DNA of 18,035 bases from CAWKEY01 sp963848675 (GTDB lineage: Bacteria; Pseudomonadota; Gammaproteobacteria; Methylococcales; Methylomonadaceae), in contig CAWKEY010000047.1 in NCBI GenBank assembly GCA_963848675.1, positions 1 through 18,035 on the forward strand, given 5' to 3'. Shown piece after piece: positions 7,283 to 13,262 of this stretch (its first letter is position 1; every line of letters starts with the position of its first letter). The position numbers and the translations under genes were made by a program. The notes under the pieces are model-generated. The model saw only the letters and a list, made by a program, of their open reading frames with translations. It had not been told where the DNA came from and searched no databases.

Positions 7283-7310
7283 CTTTAGCTTATTAAGCAT
7301 TCGGCTAAAG
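7283..7310 (-). terminator. weak hairpin after the 164-aa gene
   Basis: CTTTAGC (7283-7289) pairs with GCTAAAG (7304-7310) across a 14-nt loop. On the - strand it is followed by AATTTATTTT. It lies just after the stop at 7317 and could be a leaky terminator or attenuator that lowers readthrough into the methyltransferase gene. Confidence 0.4.
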
Positions 7311-7316
7311 GCTGAT

Positions 7317-7811
7317 TTATGGGGTAGTGGGATGAGAAAACACAAGATCATTACTAAAGTCATGTTGCCCGATTTTAAAACGCTCAGTTGTGTACACCTT
7401 AGCGTAATAACTAAAACCATCTTTATCAAAGTAAATGTTTTCACTCCCAACGCTTGTGATATTAACAACACCAAGCGCACTAAGGGCTAAATCACTATCA
7501 ATTAAGAAGTCTCTATCCGGAGTTTTAAGGGCTAAAACAAAAGAACCGCAAGAGTTATAAACTTCATAGCCAGAAAATTGACCATCATCATAGGCGGTAA
7601 AATGATCCCTTGAATTGCCAACAAACCAAGCCCCTTTAACTCCTAACGTATAACTGGCATTACTTTCATCTTTTTGAGCTAAAGAAAAGCCGCCATCGGT
7701 TGCGATAACGCAATCACAATCGCCGTTAAACTTGGCTTCAACTTTGATGTAGAGAGAGGGAATATTATTTTTAATAAAAGATTTAATCGTGGATTTTGTT
7801 ATTTTGCTCAT
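7317..7811 (-). CDS. hypothetical protein, 164 aa (possible LPD29-like)
   Basis: The start is the ATG at 7811 (MSKITKSTIKSFIKNNIPS...), with GGAG at 7821-7818. The longer frame begins at a TTG inside that ribosome site and is rejected. The N-terminal helix followed by SLYIKVEAKFNGDCDCVIATDGGF recalls small domains (LPD29 type) associated with large polyvalent proteins of mobile elements, but this is a weak impression. No signal peptide or catalytic motif is apparent. It is the payload gene directly behind promoter/leader A and is followed by the methyltransferase gene 93 bp downstream. Confidence 0.7.
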   Translation of the reverse strand: MSKITKSTIKSFIKNNIPSLYIKVEAKFNGDCDCVIATDGGFSLAQKDESNASYTLGVKGAWFVGNSRDHFTAYDDGQFSGYEVYNSCGSFVLALKTPDRDFLIDSDLALSALGVVNITSVGSENIYFDKDGFSYYAKVYTTERFKIGQHDFSNDLVFSHPTTP

Positions 7812-7879
7812 TTTTAGCTCCAAAGTAGGCCACGGATACCGCCGTGAACGGGTGTTTCGATTTCTTCAAAACATGGCTT
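7812..7879 (-). promoter_or_regulatory. leader L2 (module A): two hairpins plus ribosome site
   Basis: Near the predicted 5' end, TGTTTTGA (7873-7866) pairs with TCGAAACA (7860-7853) around AGAAA, using one G-U on the - strand; copies B and C have A-U there. Next CACGG-CGGTAT-CCGTG (7846-7831), then CTTT and GGAG (7821-7818), then the ATG at 7811. Layout is the same in modules B and C. Confidence 0.75.
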
Positions 7880-7908
7880 ATTTTACCGAAAACCCGCCAT
7901 TATGTCAA
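7880..7908 (-). promoter_or_regulatory. sigma70 promoter, module A
   Basis: TTGACA (7908-7903), 17-bp spacer, TAAAAT (7885-7880). A perfect -35 and near-consensus -10. The same promoter is kept in modules B and C although the spacer has diverged. Transcription should begin near 7874. Confidence 0.88.
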
Positions 7909-7983
7909 GCGTTATTACTTGTCATAAATAAATAAAACAGTTGATTTTATCAATACAGCCTGCCCTATTGCTCCCCTTCCCTC

Positions 7984-8632
7984 CCCTGGATGCTCTTGCT
8001 TGAGCTGTCGTGGAGAGTTTGAGAACCAAAGTTCGGTTCTCATTTTAAATCAGTCGGCGTTAGCCGCACCTTGGATGAAGGTTTAAACAAACAGGTCTAG
8101 CCGGTGAAGATGCCCTCGAATCGCTGTGTGATTCTATAGGCGGTAGGCTTTTTTCAGAGTCAAGGAATGCTTTATAGCGCAGCGACCCTTTACGCTGAAA
8201 AAAACGATAGCCAGAATTCACACAACAAGCGATTTAGGCCAGATTCACTGAACAATAGTTGTGCTACCAACAGACCTCAAAGCTCAAAAGAAACAGTCAA
8301 ATGCTCTTCTTGTCTGTTTCGTTATCTAACGGCTATAAACAGTAGCGCAGTTTACGGAGCTTCTGTTCTCCTTAGCGAAAACCTCAAAATAGGCTGCACA
8401 GCCACCATCAAGCTACAGAAGGGTTTAGCTGGAAATTAGACCAGCTCAGGGTTAGCGACCGTTGGCTTACATTCTATGACGGCAGGAATAGCAATGTGGG
8501 CTTACGGTCGCTTATCCTGGGTGCAGAATAATTGCAGGCTAAACCCTGTCCCGATAGGGCTGTTCTAACCAAAATCTGACCAGGCAATGAAAATAATAAA
8601 ATGACCGTTCAAATATTTTCGCGCCCGCGAAA
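7984..8632 (+). ncRNA. predicted large structured RNA, block A
   Basis: This 650-bp gene-free block repeats at 10022-10613 and, truncated, at 11738-12022. Helices on the + strand: GAGAACC/GGTTCTC (8021-8027/8035-8041); CGGC/GCCG with GTTA loop (8055-8066); a long imperfect hairpin 8103-8249 containing AATCGCT/AGCGATT, GTGTGA/TCACAC and CAGAGTCAAGG/CCTTTACGCTG; a long-range helix GGGTTTAGC/GCTAAACCC (8421-8429/8538-8546) enclosing AGCGACCGT/ACGGTCGCT (8454-8462/8504-8512) and GGCTTACATT/AATGTGGGCT (8464-8473/8493-8502). Paired positions change together between copies, and G-U pairs occur in + sense only. It ends in the palindrome TTTTCGC-GCCC-GCGAAAA (8617-8634 area). No convincing + promoter or terminator was found. 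No family was recognised. Confidence 0.65.
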
Positions 8633-8667
8633 AAAATCTTTATAAATCTTGTCAATTTTAATAATGA

Positions 8668-8901
8668 TTAAAATGAGCAAGTGCAATGCCCAAGAGCAGC
8701 AAATTTTTCGCCAAAAGATGAAGCATTAAACGGTTGAGGACACTCAAAACCGGGCTTTGCTCTGCCCTGACTATCGCAAATGGTAGCATCGCCCATATAG
8801 CAATCAACAGCATAAAGGGCCGGAATCAAAAAACGATATTTACCATTTCCAGAGTTATTCCTGTAAATAGCGGGGGCCGGGATATAATTACGATCAATCA
8901 T
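8668..8901 (-). CDS. hypothetical protein, 77 aa
   Basis: Reads MIDRNYIPAPAIYRNNSGNGKYRFLIPALYAVDC...FECPQPFNASSFGEKFAALGHCTCSF. Not recognised. Five cysteines and no signal peptide. Its reality is supported by AGGAG (8912-8908) and a leader hairpin identical to that of the methyltransferase gene. It lies 114 bp downstream of the DUF932 gene and beyond its terminator-like hairpin. The stop overlaps an AT-only inverted repeat (8655-8662/8667-8674). The short length and odd C-terminus could mean it is a truncated remnant that kept its leader. Confidence 0.6.
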   Translation of the reverse strand: MIDRNYIPAPAIYRNNSGNGKYRFLIPALYAVDCYMGDATICDSQGRAKPGFECPQPFNASSFGEKFAALGHCTCSF

Positions 8902-8907
8902 AAAACA

Positions 8908-8938
8908 CTCCTAAAAGACCCGGAAGCCGCCGGGACGG
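8908..8938 (-). promoter_or_regulatory. leader hairpin L3 (77-aa gene)
   Basis: CCCGG-CGGCTT-CCGGG (8934-8919), TCTTTT, AGGAG (8912-8908), ATG at 8901. It is base-for-base identical to L1 over 40 nt, while the sequence farther upstream is unrelated. So the hairpin plus ribosome site behaves as a unit of its own. Confidence 0.7.
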
Positions 8939-8980
8939 AATTTTTGAACGGCCAAAACAAAAGCAACGCCTAAAGAATTT

Positions 8981-9005
8981 AACAAAAGACGGGGCGTTAG
9001 CCCCG
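8981..9005 (-). terminator. terminator-like hairpin after DUF932 gene
   Basis: On the - strand GGGGC-TAAC-GCCCC (9004-8991), with an outer G-C pair, is followed by GTCTTTTGTT. It sits 10 bp after the DUF932 stop codon. Confidence 0.7.
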
Positions 9006-9015
9006 CCATAAAGCA

Positions 9016-9849
9016 TTAATGAACCAGCTTAGTCATTTCCTCAGATAAAACCCAAAGAGCGCGGTTTAATTTGATATTAGAATCCATACCATTAACCGGG
9101 CGGGTTGTAACCGTCTTATATTCTTTGTTACGTCCACGCAGCCCCCCTTTAGTAAGATTCTCCTGAATGCGGTTGAACACTGTCCAAAGGTCGTTACTCT
9201 TGTCATCAACACGGCGAGGGCGTAAAACTGAATCCTCAGAGACAGGGGCGTTTTCAAAATCGTCATAACGTAACGATAAGGCAGATTTAGCAAAAGCCCG
9301 TTGTTGTCCCTCATTAAGGGTTAAACCCTTCATGGTTTCGCGGCTTTCGTCCACAAACTGAAAGCGTTCAAGCACCTCAAAAGCACCCTCGATAACACGG
9401 TCTTTAACATCACCGACATGATTAACGCGAAAATCTGCAACTTCTGAACCAACAATCAAACCATTGGAGCAGACAAAACGCAGCACACCCGCAAAAATCT
9501 GATATGAGCTAGTGCCGTTGTGTGAATTAACAAGAATTATTTCGTTGGCGACATCACCGCTGATTTGCGAAGCATGACGAAGGCGCAACATGTGCTTAGT
9601 GTGACATTGATTATCAGCGTTACGGGTGCGAGACTGGCAAGCCATAAAAGGCTGAAAGCCTTGTTCCCTTAAACTATCAAGAATAGTGTTAGTGGGAATA
9701 TAAGAATAACGCTCTGAGCGGCTAGAATGCTGCTCATGAGCATAAACAGAAGGCGCAACAAACCGGATTTGGTCATCGGTTAATGGGGCATTAGCGCGAA
9801 TAACATTAGAATTACGACCAAAACGAGTAGCTAATTGATAAGTAGACAT
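9016..9849 (-). CDS. DUF932 family protein, 277 aa
   Basis: The start is the ATG at 9849 (MSTYQLATRFGRNSNVIRANAPLTDDQIRF...), with GGAG at 9859-9856; the longer TTG start lies inside the ribosome site. The arrangement of VAPSVYAHEQHSSRSERYSYIPT, FMACQSRTRNADN..HTKHMLRLRH, and the core LVNSHNGTSSYQIFAGVLRFVCSNGLIVG is typical of DUF932 (YfjQ/YafZ-type proteins of E. coli cryptic prophages and plasmid proteins). Length is normal for the family. The biochemical role is not established; members travel with RadC-like and anti-restriction genes, as here. It is the payload of module B, driven by its own sigma70 promoter and two-hairpin leader. Confidence 0.92.
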   Translation of the reverse strand: MSTYQLATRFGRNSNVIRANAPLTDDQIRFVAPSVYAHEQHSSRSERYSYIPTNTILDSLREQGFQPFMACQSRTRNADNQCHTKHMLRLRHASQISGDVANEIILVNSHNGTSSYQIFAGVLRFVCSNGLIVGSEVADFRVNHVGDVKDRVIEGAFEVLERFQFVDESRETMKGLTLNEGQQRAFAKSALSLRYDDFENAPVSEDSVLRPRRVDDKSNDLWTVFNRIQENLTKGGLRGRNKEYKTVTTRPVNGMDSNIKLNRALWVLSEEMTKLVH

Positions 9850-9917
9850 AATAAACTCCAAAGTAGGCCACGGATACCGCCGTGAACGGATGTTTTGATT
9901 TCTTCAAAACATGGCTT
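9850..9917 (-). promoter_or_regulatory. leader L4 (module B): two hairpins plus ribosome site
   Basis: TGTTTTGA/TCAAAACA (9911-9904/9898-9891) with an AGAAA loop, then CACGG-CGGTAT-CCGTG (9884-9869), then GGAG (9859-9856) and ATG at 9849. Same layout as L2 and L5. Confidence 0.75.
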
Positions 9918-9946
9918 ATTTTACCGAAAACCCGTTATTATGTCAA
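9918..9946 (-). promoter_or_regulatory. sigma70 promoter, module B
   Basis: TTGACA (9946-9941), 17-bp spacer, TAAAAT (9923-9918). Same boxes as modules A and C, so the DUF932 gene is expected to be well transcribed unless repressed. Confidence 0.88.
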
Positions 9947-10021
9947 GCGTTATTACTTGTCATATATAAATAAAACAGTTAATTTTATCAATGCAGCCTG
10001 CCCTATTACTCCCCTTCCCTA

Positions 10022-10613
10022 CCCTGGATGCTCTTGCTTGAGCTGTCGTGGAAAGAATGAAAACCAAAGTTCGGTTTTCATTTAAAATCAGTCGGCGTTA
10101 GCCGCACCTTGGATGCAGGCTTAAACAAACAGGTCTAGTTGGTGAAGATGCCCTCGAATCGCTGTGTGATTCTATAGGCGGTAGGCTTTTTTCAGAGTCA
10201 AGGAATGCTTTATAGCGTAGCAACCCTTTACTCTGAAAAAAACGAAAGCCAGAATTCATACAACAAGCGATTGAGGCCAGATTCACCGGACAATAGTTGT
10301 GCAACGCTACAGACCGCCAAAGGCTAAAAGAAACAGTCAAGATACTGTTCTCCTTAGCGAAAATAAAAATAGGCCGCGTAGCCACCATCAAGCTACAGAA
10401 GGGTTTAGCTGGAAATGGGATGGAAGCCGGGGCTTAGCGACCGTTGGCCTACTTTTTATGACAGCGGAATAACAAAGTCGGCTTACGGACGCTTGCCCTG
10501 GACTCGATCGCATTGCAGGCTAAACCCTGTCCCGATAGGGCTGTCCTAACCAAAACCTGGCCGGGCAATATAAATAATAAAATGACCGTTCAAATATTTT
10601 CGCGCCCGCGAAA
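10022..10613 (+). ncRNA. predicted large structured RNA, block B
   Basis: Second full copy of the block. GAAAACC/GGTTTTC (10059-10065/10073-10079) replaces GAGAACC/GGTTCTC of block A by a paired change. The long hairpin runs 10141-10287, and GTGTGA pairs with TCATAC through a G-U on the + strand. GGGTTTAGC (10401-10409) pairs with GCTAAACCC (10519-10527). Inside it AGCGACCGT pairs with ACGGACGCT (one mismatch), and ACTTT/AAAGT (10451-10455/10474-10478) replaces ACATT/AATGT. It lacks a ~60-nt stretch present in block A after position 8300. It ends in the same TTTTCGC palindrome. The strong hairpin at 10649-10719 could terminate it. Confidence 0.65.
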
Positions 10614-10648
10614 ATAATCAGAGTTATTAATGTCAGGACGATGAGGAC

Positions 10649-10719
10649 GATTTATGCACAGTAAAAAACTTTTTCGGGGGCAGATCGAAAGCCCCCACGT
10701 TTTTTAATGTGCATAAATC
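10649..10719. terminator. 71-bp nested hairpin, likely bidirectional terminator
   Basis: Three nested perfect stems: GATTTATGCACA/TGTGCATAAATC (10649-10660/10708-10719, 12 bp), AAAAAAC/GTTTTTT (10663-10669/10699-10705), GGGGGC/GCCCCC (10676-10681/10691-10696). On + strand GCCCCC runs into ACGTTTTTT; on - strand GCCCCC is followed by GAAAAAGTTTTTT. It can end both the + strand block B RNA and the radC transcript. The outer 12-bp stem is more than a terminator needs. Confidence 0.75.
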
Positions 10720-10890
10720 TTGATGTTTTGATTATGGATACCCGGATTTAGCTTGTCGATTTTCGTTTTCTAAAAAAAATTTTTTTACCTTGTTCTATTG
10801 TCATTTCATCCTACCGTTATCATTTCTTTTACGGGGTTTTAACCCAGCGATACTTTTCGTACCGCCAGGCCTTAAACCTCTTTAAAAACC

Positions 10891-11562
10891 CTAAATTAAC
10901 CCATGCTCCGCAAAAGAATATGGCTGCCCGTCGCCAATAATAAAATGATCCAATACCCTAATATCTAACATGGCTAAAGCCTGTTTGAGTTTTTCGGTGA
11001 TGTGTTTATCAGCCTGGCTGGGCTCACAAATACCTGAAGGGTGGTTGTGCCCCAGTATCACCGCAGCCGCATTATGATACAGAGCCTGTTTAACCACCTC
11101 CCTTGGATAAACACTAGCACCGTCTATGGTTCCCCTGAATAATTCATCTAACTGAATAACGCGGTGCTGGTTATCCAAAAATAAACAAACAAACACTTCA
11201 TAACTATAACTGCGTAATTGTGCGCTGAGATAAGCGCGGGTGATGTCAGGAGAAGTTAAAGCATTACCGCGTTCAAGAACCTCTTTATAGTGTCGTTTAA
11301 CCATTTCTAACCCCGCCTGAATCTGTGCAAACTTGGCACCACTCAAACCACTAACCGATTTAAACTTTTTTTGATCTGCACCTAGTAACGCCTTCCACGA
11401 TCCAAAAACGGATAGCAGTTCTTGTGCTTGCTCTACCGCTGATTTTCCTTGTGTGCCGGTACGCAAAAAAATAGCCAGTAATTCAACATCTGTTAAAGCG
11501 GTTGAGCCGTGATTCAGTAGTTTCTCAATAGGGTTTTGACTATCTATTAAAGCTTTGTTCAT
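10891..11562 (-). CDS. radC: RadC family (JAB/MPN domain) protein, 223 aa
   Basis: The N-terminus (residues 1-95) is the helical UPF0758-type part (PIEKLLNHGSTALTDVELLAIFLRTGT, then a helix-hairpin-helix-like region around SVSGLSGAKFAQ). The C-terminal JAB domain has GHNHPSG followed by D (HxHPSGx7-8D), the zinc-binding JAMM metalloprotease signature. The length is close to the normal ~225 aa of RadC, so it is complete. The historical DNA-repair role is not supported for this family. Copies on mobile elements travel with DUF932 and anti-restriction genes. GGAG at 11575-11572 with a 9-nt spacing supports the start. It is the payload of module C and the first gene of the - strand block next to the RIT element. 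Confidence 0.95.
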   Translation of the reverse strand: MNKALIDSQNPIEKLLNHGSTALTDVELLAIFLRTGTQGKSAVEQAQELLSVFGSWKALLGADQKKFKSVSGLSGAKFAQIQAGLEMVKRHYKEVLERGNALTSPDITRAYLSAQLRSYSYEVFVCLFLDNQHRVIQLDELFRGTIDGASVYPREVVKQALYHNAAAVILGHNHPSGICEPSQADKHITEKLKQALAMLDIRVLDHFIIGDGQPYSFAEHGLI

Positions 11563-11633
11563 TTTTACTTACTCCAAAGTTGGCCACGGATGCCGCCGTG
11601 GACGGGTGTTTTGATTTCTTCAAAACATGGCTT
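11563..11633 (-). promoter_or_regulatory. radC: leader L5 (module C): two hairpins plus ribosome site
   Basis: TGTTTTGA/TCAAAACA (11627-11620/11614-11607), then CCACGG-CGGCAT-CCGTGG (11601-11584), then GGAG and the radC ATG. The loop differs from L2/L4 by one base (C for T), and the stem gains one pair. This is the exact setting in which the radC RNA motif was described. Confidence 0.78.
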
Positions 11634-11662
11634 ATTTTACCGAAAAGCCGCTATTTTGTCAA
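11634..11662 (-). promoter_or_regulatory. sigma70 promoter, module C
   Basis: TTGACA (11662-11657), 17-bp spacer, TAAAAT (11639-11634). The spacer differs from modules A and B at several positions while boxes and spacing are unchanged. Confidence 0.88.
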
Positions 11663-11737
11663 GCGATATTACTTGTCATTTTAGAAATAAATCACCTAAA
11701 TAACATCGCTATAGATGGCTTTATTTATTGCGGTTCA

Positions 11738-12022
11738 CCCTGGATGCTCTTGCTTGAGCTGTCGTGGAAAGTTTGAAAACCAAAGTTCGGTTTTCATTTA
11801 AAATCAGTCGGCGTTAGCCGCTCATTGGATGGAAAGCTAAACAAACATAAACCGGTTAGGTGAAGATGCCCTCGAATCGCTGTGGGATTCTATAGGCGGT
11901 AGGCTTTTTTATAGTCAAGGAAGCTTTATAGCGAAGCGACCCTTGACTATAAAAAAACGATAGCCAGAATTCCCACAACAAGCGATTCGAGGTCAGCTTC
12001 ACCGGCTTATAGTTTAAGTGCA
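11738..12022 (+). ncRNA. predicted structured RNA, block C, truncated
   Basis: Contains the 5' half only: GAAAACC/GGTTTTC (11775-11781/11789-11795), CGGC/GCCG, and the long hairpin 11859-12003. The hairpin is the most regular of the three copies: GGTGAAG/CTTCACC, CTCGAATCGCT/AGCGATTCGAG, GTGGGA/TCCCAC and TATAGTCAAGG/CCTTGACTATA are all perfect. Similarity to A and B fades at about 12022, and the 3' junction domain is missing. Confidence 0.6.
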
Positions 12023-12145
12023 AATGAATATGAGCTCCAAACTGTCCACAGTCGCGGAAATACTGCGACACTGAGAGGTTCTCGCCCAAATGATGCATAC
12101 GAGCAGAAAGCAGTCATTCAGCGGCCGCCATTGATCGACAGCCAA
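12023..12145. other. unassigned spacer between block C and the RIT element
   Basis: About 120 bp not present in blocks A or B and outside the RIT inverted repeat. No gene or clear hairpin is seen. It shows that the RIT end did not cut block C directly, or that block C was already truncated. Confidence 0.4.
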
Positions 12146-12177
12146 CGACCCCTATGTGTAGTTCCAAACTATGTGTA
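12146..12177 (+). repeat. RIT left terminal inverted repeat
   Basis: Begins CGACCCCTATGTGTAG and ends ACTATGTGTA. It is an exact reverse complement of 15603-15634 over 32 bp. Beyond this the two ends diverge. Confidence 0.92.
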
Positions 12178-12245
12178 TATCTAGTTTTACAGTTGAGGCC
12201 CGCCCTTGACTGCCGCCACTTAGAGCGAACCACAACTACACATAA

Positions 12246-13262
12246 TTACAGTGCCTGAAGAAACTGCATCAACGCATCATCATCAGGATGGTACCGGCAA
12301 CTTTTTGTTTCCGGCGATTCGAGTCTTGCCAGCGCTTGATTCTTCATCGTCAAATCGGCCTCCACATACCGATGTGTAGTGGTCGTGCTTTCATGTCCCA
12401 GCCATAAGGCAATCACGTTAAACGCAACACCCGACTGTAGTAGATGCATGGCCGTGGTATGACGAATGGTGTGAGGCGATATCTTTCGTTTGGAAAGACT
12501 GCTCATGGTTTGGGCTGCGTGGGCAACTGCAAGATTAAGTCGTTGCGTGACGTTAAATCGCGACATTGCCTGGCCATCTCGATTAGGTAACAGCGCGGAA
12601 TCGGTGCTCAATGTTGGGTTGTGCTTCAGCCAAGTCCTGATTTCTTGGACCGTACTTTTCCATAAAGGCGTCGAACGCTGTTTACGACCCTTGCCACGCA
12701 AGTGGACACAAGCCGATTCACTCATGACGACATCGCCGACCTTGACGCCAATGATTTCGGAAACGCGCGCGCCGGTATTGTAAAGCAGAGTCAGCAATAG
12801 ATGATCCCGTTGGGACGTCCAGGTTTTGCCGGGCTGATCCAAAATCGCCAACATTTCTTCGCGACTCAGAAAGCCCAGCATGGGGCGTTCGAACCGTTTC
12901 ATGGGGATACCTAATGCCTGTTCAATGACGAAAAAAGACGATACGTCACGCCGGGCCGCGAATTTCAAAAATGCGCGTAAGGCTGTCAGCCTCAAGTTTC
13001 GACTGCGCACGGAGTTGTGGCGTTGCAGTTCCAAATGATCCAAGAATGCCAGGATCATATCCGGCGTAATATCGGCCAGCTCTACTGCCGTTGGCATTTT
13101 TCCCAAGCGATGCTGCGCGAAATCCAGGAATAGCAACATGGCGTCCCGGTACGACGCAATCGTACGTGGACTCATGGCACGTTGATTGACCAGATATTCG
13201 GTAAAAAACTGCTGAACCAAAGCAGAGAAGGATAACGGGTGGGGTGCTGTTATTTCAGTCAT
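12246..13262 (-). CDS. ritC: tyrosine recombinase RitC
   Basis: Third gene of the trio, 338 aa from the ATG at 13262 (MTEITAPHPLSFSALVQQFF...), which has GGAG seven bases upstream and overlaps the ritB stop by 8 bp (ATGACTGA). The earlier in-frame ATG at 13295 is less likely. The N-terminal SAM-like core-binding domain spans about residues 10-110. The catalytic domain has Arg in NTGARVSEI, Lys in RGKGRKQR, HxxR in SPHTIRHTT, His in WLGHESTTTTH and the nucleophile Tyr in HRYVEAD. All active-site residues are present. It is XerC/D-like in overall form. Expected to act with RitA and RitB on the terminal repeats. Confidence 0.93.
   Translation of the reverse strand: MTEITAPHPLSFSALVQQFFTEYLVNQRAMSPRTIASYRDAMLLFLDFAQHRLGKMPTAVELADITPDMILAFLDHLELQRHNSVRSRNLRLTALRAFLKFAARRDVSSFFVIEQALGIPMKRFERPMLGFLSREEMLAILDQPGKTWTSQRDHLLLTLLYNTGARVSEIIGVKVGDVVMSESACVHLRGKGRKQRSTPLWKSTVQEIRTWLKHNPTLSTDSALLPNRDGQAMSRFNVTQRLNLAVAHAAQTMSSLSKRKISPHTIRHTTAMHLLQSGVAFNVIALWLGHESTTTTHRYVEADLTMKNQALARLESPETKSCRYHPDDDALMQFLQAL

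Noticed and set aside
8167..8439. + strand 90-aa frame in block A
   Set aside because: It is not kept open in block B, has no ribosome site and crosses the variable segment.
8301..8632. Group I or group II intron, tmRNA or RNase P RNA as identity of the block
   Set aside because: No catalytic-core sequence of these families (group II domain V, P3/P7 core, tmRNA ends or RNase P signature) was recognised.
8617..8634. TTTTCGC-GCCC-GCGAAAA at the end of blocks A and B as a terminator
   Set aside because: No T-tract follows on either strand in the required position (A-run follows on +); it is kept as a conserved palindrome of the block only.
10098..10391. - strand frame across block B (and similar ones at 11856-12098 and in block A)
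   Set aside because: Its translation follows the long RNA hairpin, the frames differ between copies, there is no ribosome site, and base changes preserve pairing rather than codons.
7816..12022. Repeats as a CRISPR array or as insertion sequences
   Set aside because: Units are 300-650 bp with genes between them, not short repeats and spacers, and no transposase or flanking duplications accompany them.
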